Assembly: GCA_017425305.1 (NCBI GenBank)
Contig: JAFOOW010000081.1
Coordinates: forward strand, 1 to 8,004
DNA: 8,004 nt
Source of the DNA: Peptostreptococcaceae bacterium
GTDB taxonomy: Bacteria > Bacillota > Clostridia > Peptostreptococcales > Peptostreptococcaceae
Direction: 5' to 3'
Positions 1 to 6,760 of the stretch are shown here, piece by piece; positions within the stretch are counted from its first letter, which is position 1, and each line of letters starts with the position of its first letter. Below the pieces are notes generated by a model. The model was not told the origin of the DNA, made no database searches, and was given only the letters and a program-made list of their open reading frames with translations. The position numbers and the translations under genes are program-made.

Positions 1-89
1 ACTTCCTTACAAAAACAACAAGTTTGCTTAGTAGTTTCATTTCCGTATATTAATTCTTCTTTACAAATTAAACAATTTACTTTATTCAT
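1..89 (-). CDS. Partial cysteine-knuckle (zinc-ribbon-like) protein, N-terminus only
   Basis: A reverse-strand reading frame opens with ATG at 89-87 and stays open to the window edge (29 complete codons). A Shine-Dalgarno-like AAGGGG sits just upstream on the reverse strand (about 102-97). The visible protein begins MNKVNCLICKEELIYG and has two CxxC pairs, Cys6/Cys9 and Cys24/Cys27, about 15 residues apart. That is the usual layout of a treble-clef or zinc-ribbon metal site. The pattern resembles the start of DUF5714-type proteins, but so little is visible that this is only a suggestion. The gene diverges from the amidohydrolase, sharing a 172-bp intergenic region. Function is unknown; the body of the protein lies outside the window. 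Confidence 0.7.
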   Translation of the reverse strand, partial: MNKVNCLICKEELIYGNETTKQTCCFCKE

Positions 90-185
90 TTGCTATCCCC
101 TTAATATCTAAAATAATTTCATATACCCTCAAGTATAATTATATATAAAAATATTGGATATGAGGAAAGTGTTTATATATTAAAG

Positions 186-214
186 TTGCAAATATAATAA
201 TATGGGTATATATT
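186..214 (+). promoter_or_regulatory. Candidate sigma-A promoter of the amidohydrolase operon
   Basis: TTGCAA (186-191) and TATATT (209-214) are separated by exactly 17 bp, a good match to the vegetative -35/-10 pattern. Transcription would start near 221, leaving a leader of about 40 nt before the AGGAGG ribosome binding site at 249-254. The surroundings are so AT-rich that other -10-like hexamers exist (for example TATAAT at 193-198), so the exact start is uncertain. Confidence 0.45.
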
Positions 215-261
215 AAAAATTACGAAGTATAAACAGACTATGATAAACAGGAGGCTATATT

Positions 262-1857
262 ATGACAATTAATGAAAAGTTATATTTTAATGGAGATATA
301 TTAACTCTTGAAGATGAGCTATATGTAGAAGCTCTACTTATAAAGGGTGATAAAATACATAAGGTAGGTAAAAAAGAAGATTTACTTAAAGAAGCTAGTG
401 AAAATGTAGAGCTAATAGACTTACAAGGAAAAACTTTAATGCCATCATTTATAGATGCACATGGTCATTTTTCAGGATATGCAACATCTTTTACACAAGT
501 AGATTTAACAGAGTGTACAAGCTTTGAAGAAATAGCTGAAGCTATAGAAAGATTTATAAAGAGAAATAATATAGAAGAAGGTAAGTGGATTCAAGCTAAT
601 GGATATGACCAAAACTTCTTAGAAGAAGGTATTCATCCAAATAAAGAGCTTTTAGATAAAGCATCACCAAATAATCCACTTGTAGCAAAGCATAAGTCAG
701 GACATATGGGTGTTTTAAACTCTAAAGGTATAAAAGCTTTAAATATAACTATAGAAACTGAAAATCCAGAAGGTGGAATAATAGAAAAGAAAAATGGAGA
801 AGTTACAGGTTACTTAGAAGAGTCTGCTTTTGTAAACTATGTTCAAGAGATACCAATGGTTTCAAATGAAGAATTTATGGAATCTTTAATAAAAGCACAA
901 AATGCTTATGCTAGCTATGGTATAACTACTGTTCAAGAAGGTTTCGTAATAGATTTATTAGCAAATATATTTAAATATTTAACTCAATTAAAATTATTAA
1001 AAATAGATTTAATAGGATATTTAGATGTAAACAATTCAGAAAAATTAAAAGAAATGTTACCAAATAGCATAAATAAATACGATAATCATTTAAAAATAGG
1101 TGGATACAAAACTTTCTTAGATGGTTCACCACAAGGACGTACAGCTTGGATGAGAACTCCATACTTAGGTGATGATACAACTTACTGTGGATATCCAGCT
1201 CAAAGTGATGAAGAAATAGAAAGTAAAATAGAAAAAGCTTTAAATGATAATATGCAATTATTAGTTCATTGTAATGGTGATGCTGCTTGTGAGCAATATA
1301 TAAATCAATATAGAGTAGCTAAGGAAAAAACTAATTCTACAAATGATATAAGACCAGTTATAATACATGCTCAGTTATTAGGTAAAGACCAACTAGATGA
1401 TGTAAAAGAGCTTAATATGTTACCATCATTCTTCGTGGCCCATGTATATCACTGGGGAGATATTCATATTAAAAACTTTGGAATGGAAAGAGCAAGTGAA
1501 ATTAGTTTATTAAAATCAGCTAAGGATAAAGGTATATTATACACATTACATCAAGATGCACCTGTTATAGAGCCTAATATGTTAGAAACTATATGGTGTG
1601 CAGTAAATAGAATAACTAAAAAAGGTGTTTCATTAGGAGAAGCTGAAAGAGTTAGTGTTATGGATGCATTAAAAGCTGTTACTAAAAATGCTGCATATCA
1701 ATATTTTGAAGAAGATATAAAAGGAACTATAAAGGAAGGTAAGTTAGCAGACTTAGTTATATTAGATAAAAATATATTAAAGGTAGATACTATGGATATA
1801 AGAGATATAAAAGTAGTTGAAACTATAAAAGAAGGAAACACTATTTATAAAGCTTAG
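262..1857 (+). CDS. YtcJ-like metal-dependent amidohydrolase (Amidohydro_3 family)
   Basis: Predicted cytoplasmic hydrolase of the amidohydrolase superfamily, YtcJ / N-substituted-formamide-deformylase-like branch; the substrate cannot be read from sequence, though amide or formamide bonds are usual for the family. The 531 aa are full length. An N-terminal beta-sandwich segment (about 1-58) leads into the metal-binding HxH motif, His67-Gly-His69, within MPSFIDAHGHF. Further expected active-site elements are Lys283 in a KTFLDGSPQGRTA segment, His336 in VHCNGD, His369 in IIHAQ and Asp432 in HQDAP. The C-terminus (about 485-531) returns to the beta-sandwich with the typical GTIKEGKLADLVILDK segment. 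There is no signal peptide. The start is fixed by AGGAGG 7 nt upstream. It is the first gene of an apparent three-gene unit, followed after 26 bp by the DNA polymerase. Family assignment is firm; the specific reaction is not known. Confidence 0.9.
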   Translation: MTINEKLYFNGDILTLEDELYVEALLIKGDKIHKVGKKEDLLKEASENVELIDLQGKTLMPSFIDAHGHFSGYATSFTQVDLTECTSFEEIAEAIERFIKRNNIEEGKWIQANGYDQNFLEEGIHPNKELLDKASPNNPLVAKHKSGHMGVLNSKGIKALNITIETENPEGGIIEKKNGEVTGYLEESAFVNYVQEIPMVSNEEFMESLIKAQNAYASYGITTVQEGFVIDLLANIFKYLTQLKLLKIDLIGYLDVNNSEKLKEMLPNSINKYDNHLKIGGYKTFLDGSPQGRTAWMRTPYLGDDTTYCGYPAQSDEEIESKIEKALNDNMQLLVHCNGDAACEQYINQYRVAKEKTNSTNDIRPVIIHAQLLGKDQLDDVKELNMLPSFFVAHVYHWGDIHIKNFGMERASEISLLKSAKDKGILYTLHQDAPVIEPNMLETIWCAVNRITKKGVSLGEAERVSVMDALKAVTKNAAYQYFEEDIKGTIKEGKLADLVILDKNILKVDTMDIRDIKVVETIKEGNTIYKA

Positions 1858-1883
1858 ATTTTAAATTTATAAAGGGAATACAA

Positions 1884-3647
1884 ATGAAAAAGGAAAAAAG
1901 ACGTATAATTATAGACTTTGAAGTATTATCAAAAGCAAACTTTTGGATGTGTTGTATGAAAGATTACAAGACGAAAAAAGAGCATACTATAATAAATGAT
2001 AGAGAAGAATTACTTAGAGTTTTTAATAAAAACAAGGATTCTGTATGGATAGGGTATAATATAAAAGGATATGACCAATGGATATTTAAAGCTATAATAG
2101 CAGGATTAGATCCATGCAAGGTATCTGATAAGCTTATAGAGCAGAAAATGTCAGGGTGGAGAATAGATAGAAGTCTCCACCAAATACCTATGTATATTTT
2201 TGAAATAAGCGATACTTATAGAAGCTTAAAAGAATTAGAGCTTTTTATGGGAGAAGATATAAGAGAAAGTACAGTAGACTTTGAGTTAGATAGATATCCT
2301 ACAGATGAAGAAATAAAAGAGTTAACTTCTTATTGTTTACATGATGTTAGAATGACATATAAGGTTTTTGAACAAGTATATTATAAATATGAAGCTCAAC
2401 AAGGTCTTATAGATTATTTTAACTTAGATGAAAGTATGTTTAATAAAACAGAAGCCCAACTAAGTGCATATATATTAGGTGCTAAAAAGCCTAATTATGA
2501 AAGAAATGATGTTAGTGACTTTGAAATAGTAAATACCATAGAACTTAGTAAGTACAACTTTATAAAAGCTTGGTATGAAAACTATGACAACAGAGACTTT
2601 AAAAAATATCTAAGAGCTAAGGTATATAATATAGAAACAGACTTTGGATGGGGAGGACTTCATTCAGCTAGAAGAAGATATAGTGCTGAAGATTATATAG
2701 TAAACTCAGATGTAAGCTCTTTTTATCCATCTATAATGATAGAATACAACTTAAATAGTAGAAATGTTAAAGACCCAACTAAGTATAGAGAAATAAGAGA
2801 TACTAGATTTAAGTTAAAAAGAGAAAACAATCCTATAGAAAAATCTTTAAAGTTAGTATTAAATAGTGCTTATGGTGCTTGTATGGATGTTAACAATGAT
2901 TTATACGACCCAAGACAAGGAACAGCTATTTGTGTTAATGGTCAACTACTGCTATTAGATTTAATAGAGAAAGTAGAGCTAGAGTTTGGAGATAAGGCAC
3001 AATTTATACAAGGTAATACAGATGGGGTTATGTTTAAGTTTGAATCAAAAGAAGCTGTAGATAAATACTTAGATATTTGTAAAAAGTGGTGCTTAAGAAC
3101 TAAAATGGAGTTAGAGCATGACTTTATAAAAAAGATAATTCAAAAAGATGTTAATAATTATATTTATATAAAAGAAGATGGAAGTGTAAAAAGTAAAGGG
3201 GCTTATGTAAAGAAGCTAAGTATGTTAGATAATGATTTACCTATAGTCAATAAAGCTATAAAAGAAAAGCTAATAAATAATATAGATGTAGAAACTACCA
3301 TAAATAATGCTAAAGAGCTAATAGACTTCCAAAAGTGTGTAAAGATTACAGGAAAGTATAGTCATGCATTACATAACAACAAAGAGATAGATTTAAAGGT
3401 GGTTAGAGTATTTGCTAGTTTATATGCTAGTGATAGTGCTATTATGAAGATAAAGCCAGACAATAGACTAGAAAAAATAGCAAATACAGCAGATAGAGTA
3501 TTTATAGATAATGATAATATAATAGGAAAAGATGTACCCTATAAACTAGATAAAAGTTGGTATATATCTTTAGCTAAAGATAGAATAGATAGCTTTATAG
3601 AAGAAAATAACTATACACTTTTTGATTTTTTAGATAATATTAAATAG
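1884..3647 (+). CDS. Phage-type family B DNA polymerase with 3'-5' exonuclease domain
   Basis: Template-directed DNA polymerase with proofreading, 587 aa. Exonuclease domain (about 1-200): Exo I Asp11-Phe-Glu13, Exo II Asn59-x3-Tyr63-Asp64, Exo III Tyr150-x3-Asp154, all intact. A linker GWGG (255-258) occupies the place of the family YxGG motif. Polymerase domain: motif A DVSSFYPS with catalytic Asp276, motif B Lys323-x3-Asn327-Ser-x-Tyr330-Gly, motif C Gly-Asn378-Thr-Asp380-Gly, and a KGAY segment near 438-441 that may be the KxY motif. Motif C has Asn where DTD is usual; the metal-binding second Asp is kept. Only 47 residues separate motif A from motif B, leaving no room for the TPR1 insertion of phi29-like protein-primed enzymes, and there is little room for TPR2. 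A ribosome binding site AAAGGGA (1871-1877) supports the start. It lies 26 bp after an amidohydrolase gene and 36 bp before a reductase gene, with no primase, helicase or structural phage gene visible. Possibly a phage remnant or domesticated gene. Confidence 0.9.
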   Translation: MKKEKRRIIIDFEVLSKANFWMCCMKDYKTKKEHTIINDREELLRVFNKNKDSVWIGYNIKGYDQWIFKAIIAGLDPCKVSDKLIEQKMSGWRIDRSLHQIPMYIFEISDTYRSLKELELFMGEDIRESTVDFELDRYPTDEEIKELTSYCLHDVRMTYKVFEQVYYKYEAQQGLIDYFNLDESMFNKTEAQLSAYILGAKKPNYERNDVSDFEIVNTIELSKYNFIKAWYENYDNRDFKKYLRAKVYNIETDFGWGGLHSARRRYSAEDYIVNSDVSSFYPSIMIEYNLNSRNVKDPTKYREIRDTRFKLKRENNPIEKSLKLVLNSAYGACMDVNNDLYDPRQGTAICVNGQLLLLDLIEKVELEFGDKAQFIQGNTDGVMFKFESKEAVDKYLDICKKWCLRTKMELEHDFIKKIIQKDVNNYIYIKEDGSVKSKGAYVKKLSMLDNDLPIVNKAIKEKLINNIDVETTINNAKELIDFQKCVKITGKYSHALHNNKEIDLKVVRVFASLYASDSAIMKIKPDNRLEKIANTADRVFIDNDNIIGKDVPYKLDKSWYISLAKDRIDSFIEENNYTLFDFLDNIK

Positions 3648-3683
3648 AAGGTATTTAAGATTAATTATAAGGGGGAGTATAAA

Positions 3684-4802
3684 ATGGATAAGAAATTAGG
3701 TTTTGGGTTTATGAGACTACCTGTATTAAATGAAGAAGATTCAACAACTATTGATTATGAACAAGTTAATAATATGGTAGATACTTTCTTAGAAAGAGGT
3801 TTTAACTACTTTGATACAGCATATATGTATCATAACTTTACAAGTGAAGCTGTATTAAAAAAAGTATTAGTTGAGCGTCATCCAAGAGAAAGTTATAAAG
3901 TAGCAACAAAACTACCTACTATGTTTTTAAAGAAAGAAGAAGATATGGAAAGAATCTTCAATGAACAGTTAGAAAAAATAGGGGTAGATTATTTTGATTA
4001 TTACTTATTACATAATATAGGTGTAAATACTTATGAAACTGCTAAGAAGTTTGATGCTTTTGAATTTATAAAACAAAAGAAAGAAGAAGGAAAGGTAAAG
4101 AATATAGGTTTCTCTTTCCATGCTGATGCAGATTTATTAGAAACTATATTAAGTGAGCATCCAGAAATGGAGTTTGTTCAATTACAAATAAACTACATAG
4201 ACTGGGAAAATGAAAGTATACAATCTAGAAAATGTTATGAAGTAGCTCAAAAGTATAATAAGCCAGTTATAGTTATGGAGCCAGTAAAAGGTGGTACTTT
4301 AGCTAATGTTCCACCAAAAGCTGAAAAGTTATTTAAAGACTATAACAAAGATATGTCTATACCATCATGGGCAATTAGATATGCAGCAAGTTTAGACAAT
4401 GTTATGTTGGTTTTAAGTGGAATGTCTAATATGGAACAATTATTAGATAATACAGATTATATGAAGGATTTTAAACCTCTTAACAAAGAAGAAGTTGAAA
4501 TAGTAGATAAAGCAGTAGATATTATAAATAATTCAATAGCAGTTCCATGTACTGCTTGTCAGTATTGTGTAGAAGGATGTCCAAAAAATATTCTTATACC
4601 AAATTACTTTGAACTTTATAATGCAGAAAAACAAGCTCTAAATGCTATATTCTCAACTCAAGGAATGTATTATGAAAACTATACAAAAACTTATGGAAAG
4701 GCATCAGATTGTATAGCATGTGGAAAGTGTGAGAAAAGCTGTCCTCAACATATAAAAATAATAGATGAATTAAAAAAAGTAGCAAAAGCTTTTGAAAACT
4801 AA
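3684..4802 (+). CDS. Aldo/keto reductase with C-terminal 2x[4Fe-4S] ferredoxin domain
   Basis: Predicted cytoplasmic oxidoreductase of the aldo/keto reductase superfamily, in the subgroup that carries a bacterial ferredoxin tail (COG1453-like). The N-terminal (beta/alpha)8 barrel spans about 1-285 and shows LGFGFMRLP at the start and the catalytic set Asp44 and Tyr49 (in FDTAYMYHN), Lys76 (VATKLP) and His110 (YYLLHNIG). The C-terminus has two cluster motifs, Cys289/292/295/299 and Cys343/346/349/353, each CxxCxxCxxxCP. The cluster pair implies electron exchange with ferredoxin or flavodoxin-type partners as well as or instead of NAD(P)H, which is common in anaerobes; substrate is unknown. The 372-aa length is normal for this group. 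The start has GGGGGAG 6 nt upstream. It is last in the three-gene unit and is followed by an intrinsic terminator. Confidence 0.93.
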   Translation: MDKKLGFGFMRLPVLNEEDSTTIDYEQVNNMVDTFLERGFNYFDTAYMYHNFTSEAVLKKVLVERHPRESYKVATKLPTMFLKKEEDMERIFNEQLEKIGVDYFDYYLLHNIGVNTYETAKKFDAFEFIKQKKEEGKVKNIGFSFHADADLLETILSEHPEMEFVQLQINYIDWENESIQSRKCYEVAQKYNKPVIVMEPVKGGTLANVPPKAEKLFKDYNKDMSIPSWAIRYAASLDNVMLVLSGMSNMEQLLDNTDYMKDFKPLNKEEVEIVDKAVDIINNSIAVPCTACQYCVEGCPKNILIPNYFELYNAEKQALNAIFSTQGMYYENYTKTYGKASDCIACGKCEKSCPQHIKIIDELKKVAKAFEN

Positions 4803-4842
4803 AAATAAGTTATGCTTTAACGTAATATAGTAGTTAATAAAG

Positions 4843-4877
4843 AAGGATATCTAAAGTATAGATATCCTTTTTTATTT
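4843..4877 (+). terminator. Rho-independent terminator after the aldo/keto reductase
   Basis: A perfect 10-bp stem, AAGGATATCT (4843-4852) and AGATATCCTT (4860-4869), encloses a 7-nt loop and runs into a T-rich tail. It lies 40 bp after the reductase stop codon and closes the amidohydrolase-polymerase-reductase unit. Confidence 0.9.
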
Positions 4878-5003
4878 CAATATACATTAAATAAAAATAT
4901 CTTATAATAAAGATTATTTTAAAAAATATTTAGAAAATTAAGTTAATAAGTGAGGAATTTAGCCATGTACAGGGATAGAATATTGTATACATGAATAAAT
5001 TTA

Positions 5004-5032
5004 TTGACATGAAACGACAAAATAAATATAAT
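5004..5032 (+). promoter_or_regulatory. Perfect-consensus sigma-A promoter for the transporter gene
   Basis: TTGACA (5004-5009) and TATAAT (5027-5032) match the vegetative consensus at all twelve positions with the ideal 17-bp spacer. Transcription should start near 5039-5040, giving a leader of about 185 nt. A promoter this strong in front of an efflux-type gene suggests either high constitutive expression or a repressor acting on it. Confidence 0.85.
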
Positions 5033-5038
5033 TGAATT

Positions 5039-5063
5039 AGGGAATATTTTTAAAATGTTCCTT
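5039..5063. promoter_or_regulatory. Palindromic operator candidate at the transcription start
   Basis: AGGGAATATTTT (5039-5050) and AAAATGTTCCTT (5052-5063) form a 12-bp inverted repeat around a single central base, with two G-T mismatches. It begins at the predicted +1 of the consensus promoter, a usual place for a TetR- or MarR-type repressor site. It could also form an RNA hairpin at the 5' end of the transcript. No regulator gene is visible in the window, so the operator role is inferred. Confidence 0.4.
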
Positions 5064-5114
5064 TAAATGGATATAATCAACATACATAATTCATATCTTA
5101 AGACTTATAGAAAT

Positions 5115-5132
5115 GGGTGTGAAAACATTCCC
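5115..5132. repeat. Second imperfect inverted repeat in the transporter leader
   Basis: GGGTGTGAAAACATTCCC has arms that pair imperfectly around AAAA. Read on the reverse strand it starts GGGAATGTTTT, matching the GGGAATATTTT half of the palindrome at 5040-5050 at 10 of 11 positions. The shared core suggests two sites for one DNA-binding protein about 75 bp apart, or duplicated RNA stems. Confidence 0.35.
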
Positions 5133-5161
5133 AAACTATAACATGTAAAACATTAAACAAG

Positions 5162-5216
5162 ATTCACTAAAACTTAAACTAAATAAAAATAATATAAAAC
5201 AGTGAATATTAGGAGG
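5162..5216 (+). promoter_or_regulatory. Transporter ribosome binding site beside a 7-bp inverted repeat
   Basis: AGGAGG at 5211-5216, 7 nt before the ATG at 5224, is an ideal Shine-Dalgarno site and fixes the transporter start. ATTCACT (5162-5168) and AGTGAAT (5201-5207) could pair across a 32-nt A-rich loop, ending 3 nt before the Shine-Dalgarno site. The stem would leave the site free, so any translational role is uncertain. Confidence 0.55.
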
Positions 5217-5223
5217 AAAGTAA

Positions 5224-6648
5224 ATGTCAAATCAAAACACAGAAAAATCATTAGCACCACTTCCGCTTCCTAAGAAAAAGAAGAATGCTGTAATGATAGG
5301 ATGTATATGCATAATGATTTCTATCGCAATGTTTGGTTACAGCCTTAACGTATTACAAGGGCCTATACTAACAGAAATGAATGCAATGCATTACTTCTCA
5401 TTACTTACAATATTTGCATCTTTAGGACTAGCAATAATGACACCAATCGGTGGTAAATTAGGTGACTTATTCGGACGTAGAAACGTTATAGTAGTATCAG
5501 GTATAATCGCAGTTGCTTGTGGTTTAGGAATGGGTGTAGTTAAAACTATAATGCCTTTCATGGTACTTAGATTATTATTAGGAGCAGCTCAAGGTGCTTT
5601 CACTGCAGCTCCATATATATTAATGAGAGAAATAAACGAACCAAAAGACGTTCCAAAAGGAATGGGTATATTATCAAGTGCTATAGCTATAGGTGGTTTC
5701 GCAGGAAGTATAATAGCTGGAGCTTTAATAGATAGAGGATTAAAAGAATTAGCTATAATGTTCCCAGCAATACCATTAATAATAGGTATAGTATTAATAG
5801 GTATTAACCTACCAAACGTTAAGAGAGATACAAAACCTCAAATAGACGTTCCTGGTGTAATAGGTCTTACAATAGTACTAAGTTCATTCTTATTAGCATT
5901 AAACTTTGCTCCAAGAGTAGGATGGACAAACCCAATTATATTAGGTGGATTTGTATTATCAATAGTTTCAGGATTTGTATTTGTTAAGATAGAAAACAAA
6001 GCGACTGAACCAATAATACCAATGTATTTATTCAAAAATAAAAACTTTAATATATTATTAGTAGTAGGGGTATTAACTTACTTCTATGCAATACCTTTAA
6101 ACTCATATGCAACATTAGCTGCACAACAAGTTTTAGGTGCTTCATCAACAATAACAGGTACATTACAATTACCTCGTACTATACTTACAATAGTAGTTCC
6201 TGCTATAGTAGGAGTATGGGTTGGTAAGAAGAGCGGTAACTTATGGAAAGCTATGGCTTATGCATTAGGAATAACAGTAGTAAGTTTCGTAGCATTAAGC
6301 TTTACAACTCCAAATACTTCAATATTAATATACTTCGTAGCAATAGCACTTACAGGAGTAGCAGAAAGTTACAGAGCGGTTTCAATAACTCCTGCAGCTC
6401 AAACTACTCTTGAGCCACAAGATTTAGGAGTAGGTACTTCATTAGTAACATTCATGAACTCTTTATCAGGATTATTAGCTGGAGCGGTATCAGGAGTAAT
6501 ATTTGATGCTAGTTCAAATGTAAATAGTGCTGTAAACTCTATATTCTTCATAACTGCTTTAGTAGCATTTGTAGGATTATTAATAGTAGTGTTTGTAGTT
6601 AGAAAAAACTTAAACAACGGTAAAGAAGCAGAAAAAACAGCTGCTTAA
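5224..6648 (+). CDS. MFS transporter, DHA2 (EmrB/QacA-like) drug/proton antiporter family
   Basis: Integral cytoplasmic-membrane transporter of 474 aa, predicted to export a hydrophobic compound or drug using the proton gradient; the substrate is unknown. After a short Lys-rich cytoplasmic N-terminus there are about 14 hydrophobic helices, at roughly 22-44, 56-76, 88-107, 109-130, 146-168, 178-196, 210-228, 234-254, 274-294, 309-333, 339-359, 364-384, 407-427 and 438-460. MFS motif A is seen between helices 2 and 3 as GGKLGDLFGRR (76-86). Motif B is in helix 4, with Arg116 and Gly124. A motif C-like stretch, GGFAGSIIAG (157-166), is in helix 5, with Ser where the antiporter Pro is usual. The EPIIPMYLFKNKNF segment (262-275) is typical of the 14-helix DHA2 group. 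It is transcribed alone between two terminators. Phe codons are 14 TTC to 11 TTT, against about 1 to 26 in the polymerase, and CGT and AAC are also favoured, which points to high expression. Confidence 0.92.
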   Translation: MSNQNTEKSLAPLPLPKKKKNAVMIGCICIMISIAMFGYSLNVLQGPILTEMNAMHYFSLLTIFASLGLAIMTPIGGKLGDLFGRRNVIVVSGIIAVACGLGMGVVKTIMPFMVLRLLLGAAQGAFTAAPYILMREINEPKDVPKGMGILSSAIAIGGFAGSIIAGALIDRGLKELAIMFPAIPLIIGIVLIGINLPNVKRDTKPQIDVPGVIGLTIVLSSFLLALNFAPRVGWTNPIILGGFVLSIVSGFVFVKIENKATEPIIPMYLFKNKNFNILLVVGVLTYFYAIPLNSYATLAAQQVLGASSTITGTLQLPRTILTIVVPAIVGVWVGKKSGNLWKAMAYALGITVVSFVALSFTTPNTSILIYFVAIALTGVAESYRAVSITPAAQTTLEPQDLGVGTSLVTFMNSLSGLLAGAVSGVIFDASSNVNSAVNSIFFITALVAFVGLLIVVFVVRKNLNNGKEAEKTAA

Positions 6649-6655
6649 TATAAAT

Positions 6656-6689
6656 AAAAAAGCTATCTCATTAAGAGATAGCTTTTTTT
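6656..6689 (+). terminator. Rho-independent terminator after the transporter
   Basis: A perfect stem, AGCTATCTC (6661-6669) with GAGATAGCT (6675-6683), surrounds a 5-nt loop. It can extend to 14 bp because an A-run precedes it and a T-run follows. It begins 8 bp after the transporter stop codon. The symmetry would allow termination in both directions. Confidence 0.93.
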
Positions 6690-6690
6690 A

Positions 6691-6717
6691 TTGTAATAGA
6701 ATTATGCTACTTATAAT
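6691..6717 (+). promoter_or_regulatory. Candidate promoter of the histidine kinase gene
   Basis: TATAAT at 6712-6717 is a perfect -10 box. The best upstream partner, TTGTAA at 6691-6696, gives a short 15-bp spacer, so the -35 assignment is weak. It sits directly after the transporter terminator and about 45 bp before the kinase start, and the kinase needs a promoter here. Confidence 0.4.
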
Positions 6718-6760
6718 GGAAATACTAATAATAATTAAGTGCTAAAAGGATGACCTAAAA

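Larger units (their letters stand above)
4803..5223. other. 421-bp non-coding region with terminator, promoter and long leader
   Basis: No substantial reading frame is present. In order the region holds the reductase terminator, an AT-rich stretch with a weak promoter-like TATAAT at 4903-4908, an imperfect dyad (CATGTACA 4964-4971 with TGTATACATG 4984-4993), a perfect consensus promoter, and a leader of about 185 nt with three inverted-repeat elements before the transporter start. I did not recognise a known riboswitch or T-box in the leader. Confidence 0.7.

Noticed and set aside
971..1180. Reverse-strand 69-codon open frame
   Set aside because: It lies wholly inside the well-supported amidohydrolase gene, has no family resemblance and its composition follows from AT-rich antisense sequence.
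1858..1883. Insertion element or attachment-site boundaries around the polymerase gene
   Set aside because: The 26-bp and 36-bp flanks show no terminal inverted repeats, no clear target duplication beyond ribosome-site similarity, and no recombinase gene.
1884..3647. Protein-primed (phi29-like, linear plasmid) polymerase
   Set aside because: The length is similar, but motif A and motif B are only 47 residues apart, so TPR1 is missing, and no terminal-protein gene is adjacent.
5033..5223. Known riboswitch or T-box in the transporter leader
   Set aside because: I could not find the conserved core of any class I know, and there is no terminator/antiterminator pair before the ATG.
5838..6035. 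Reverse-strand 65-codon open frame
   Set aside because: It is antisense to conserved membrane helices of the transporter, with no sign of its own function.
6399..6617. Reverse-strand 72-codon open frame
   Set aside because: It is antisense within the 3' part of the transporter; this is a composition artefact.
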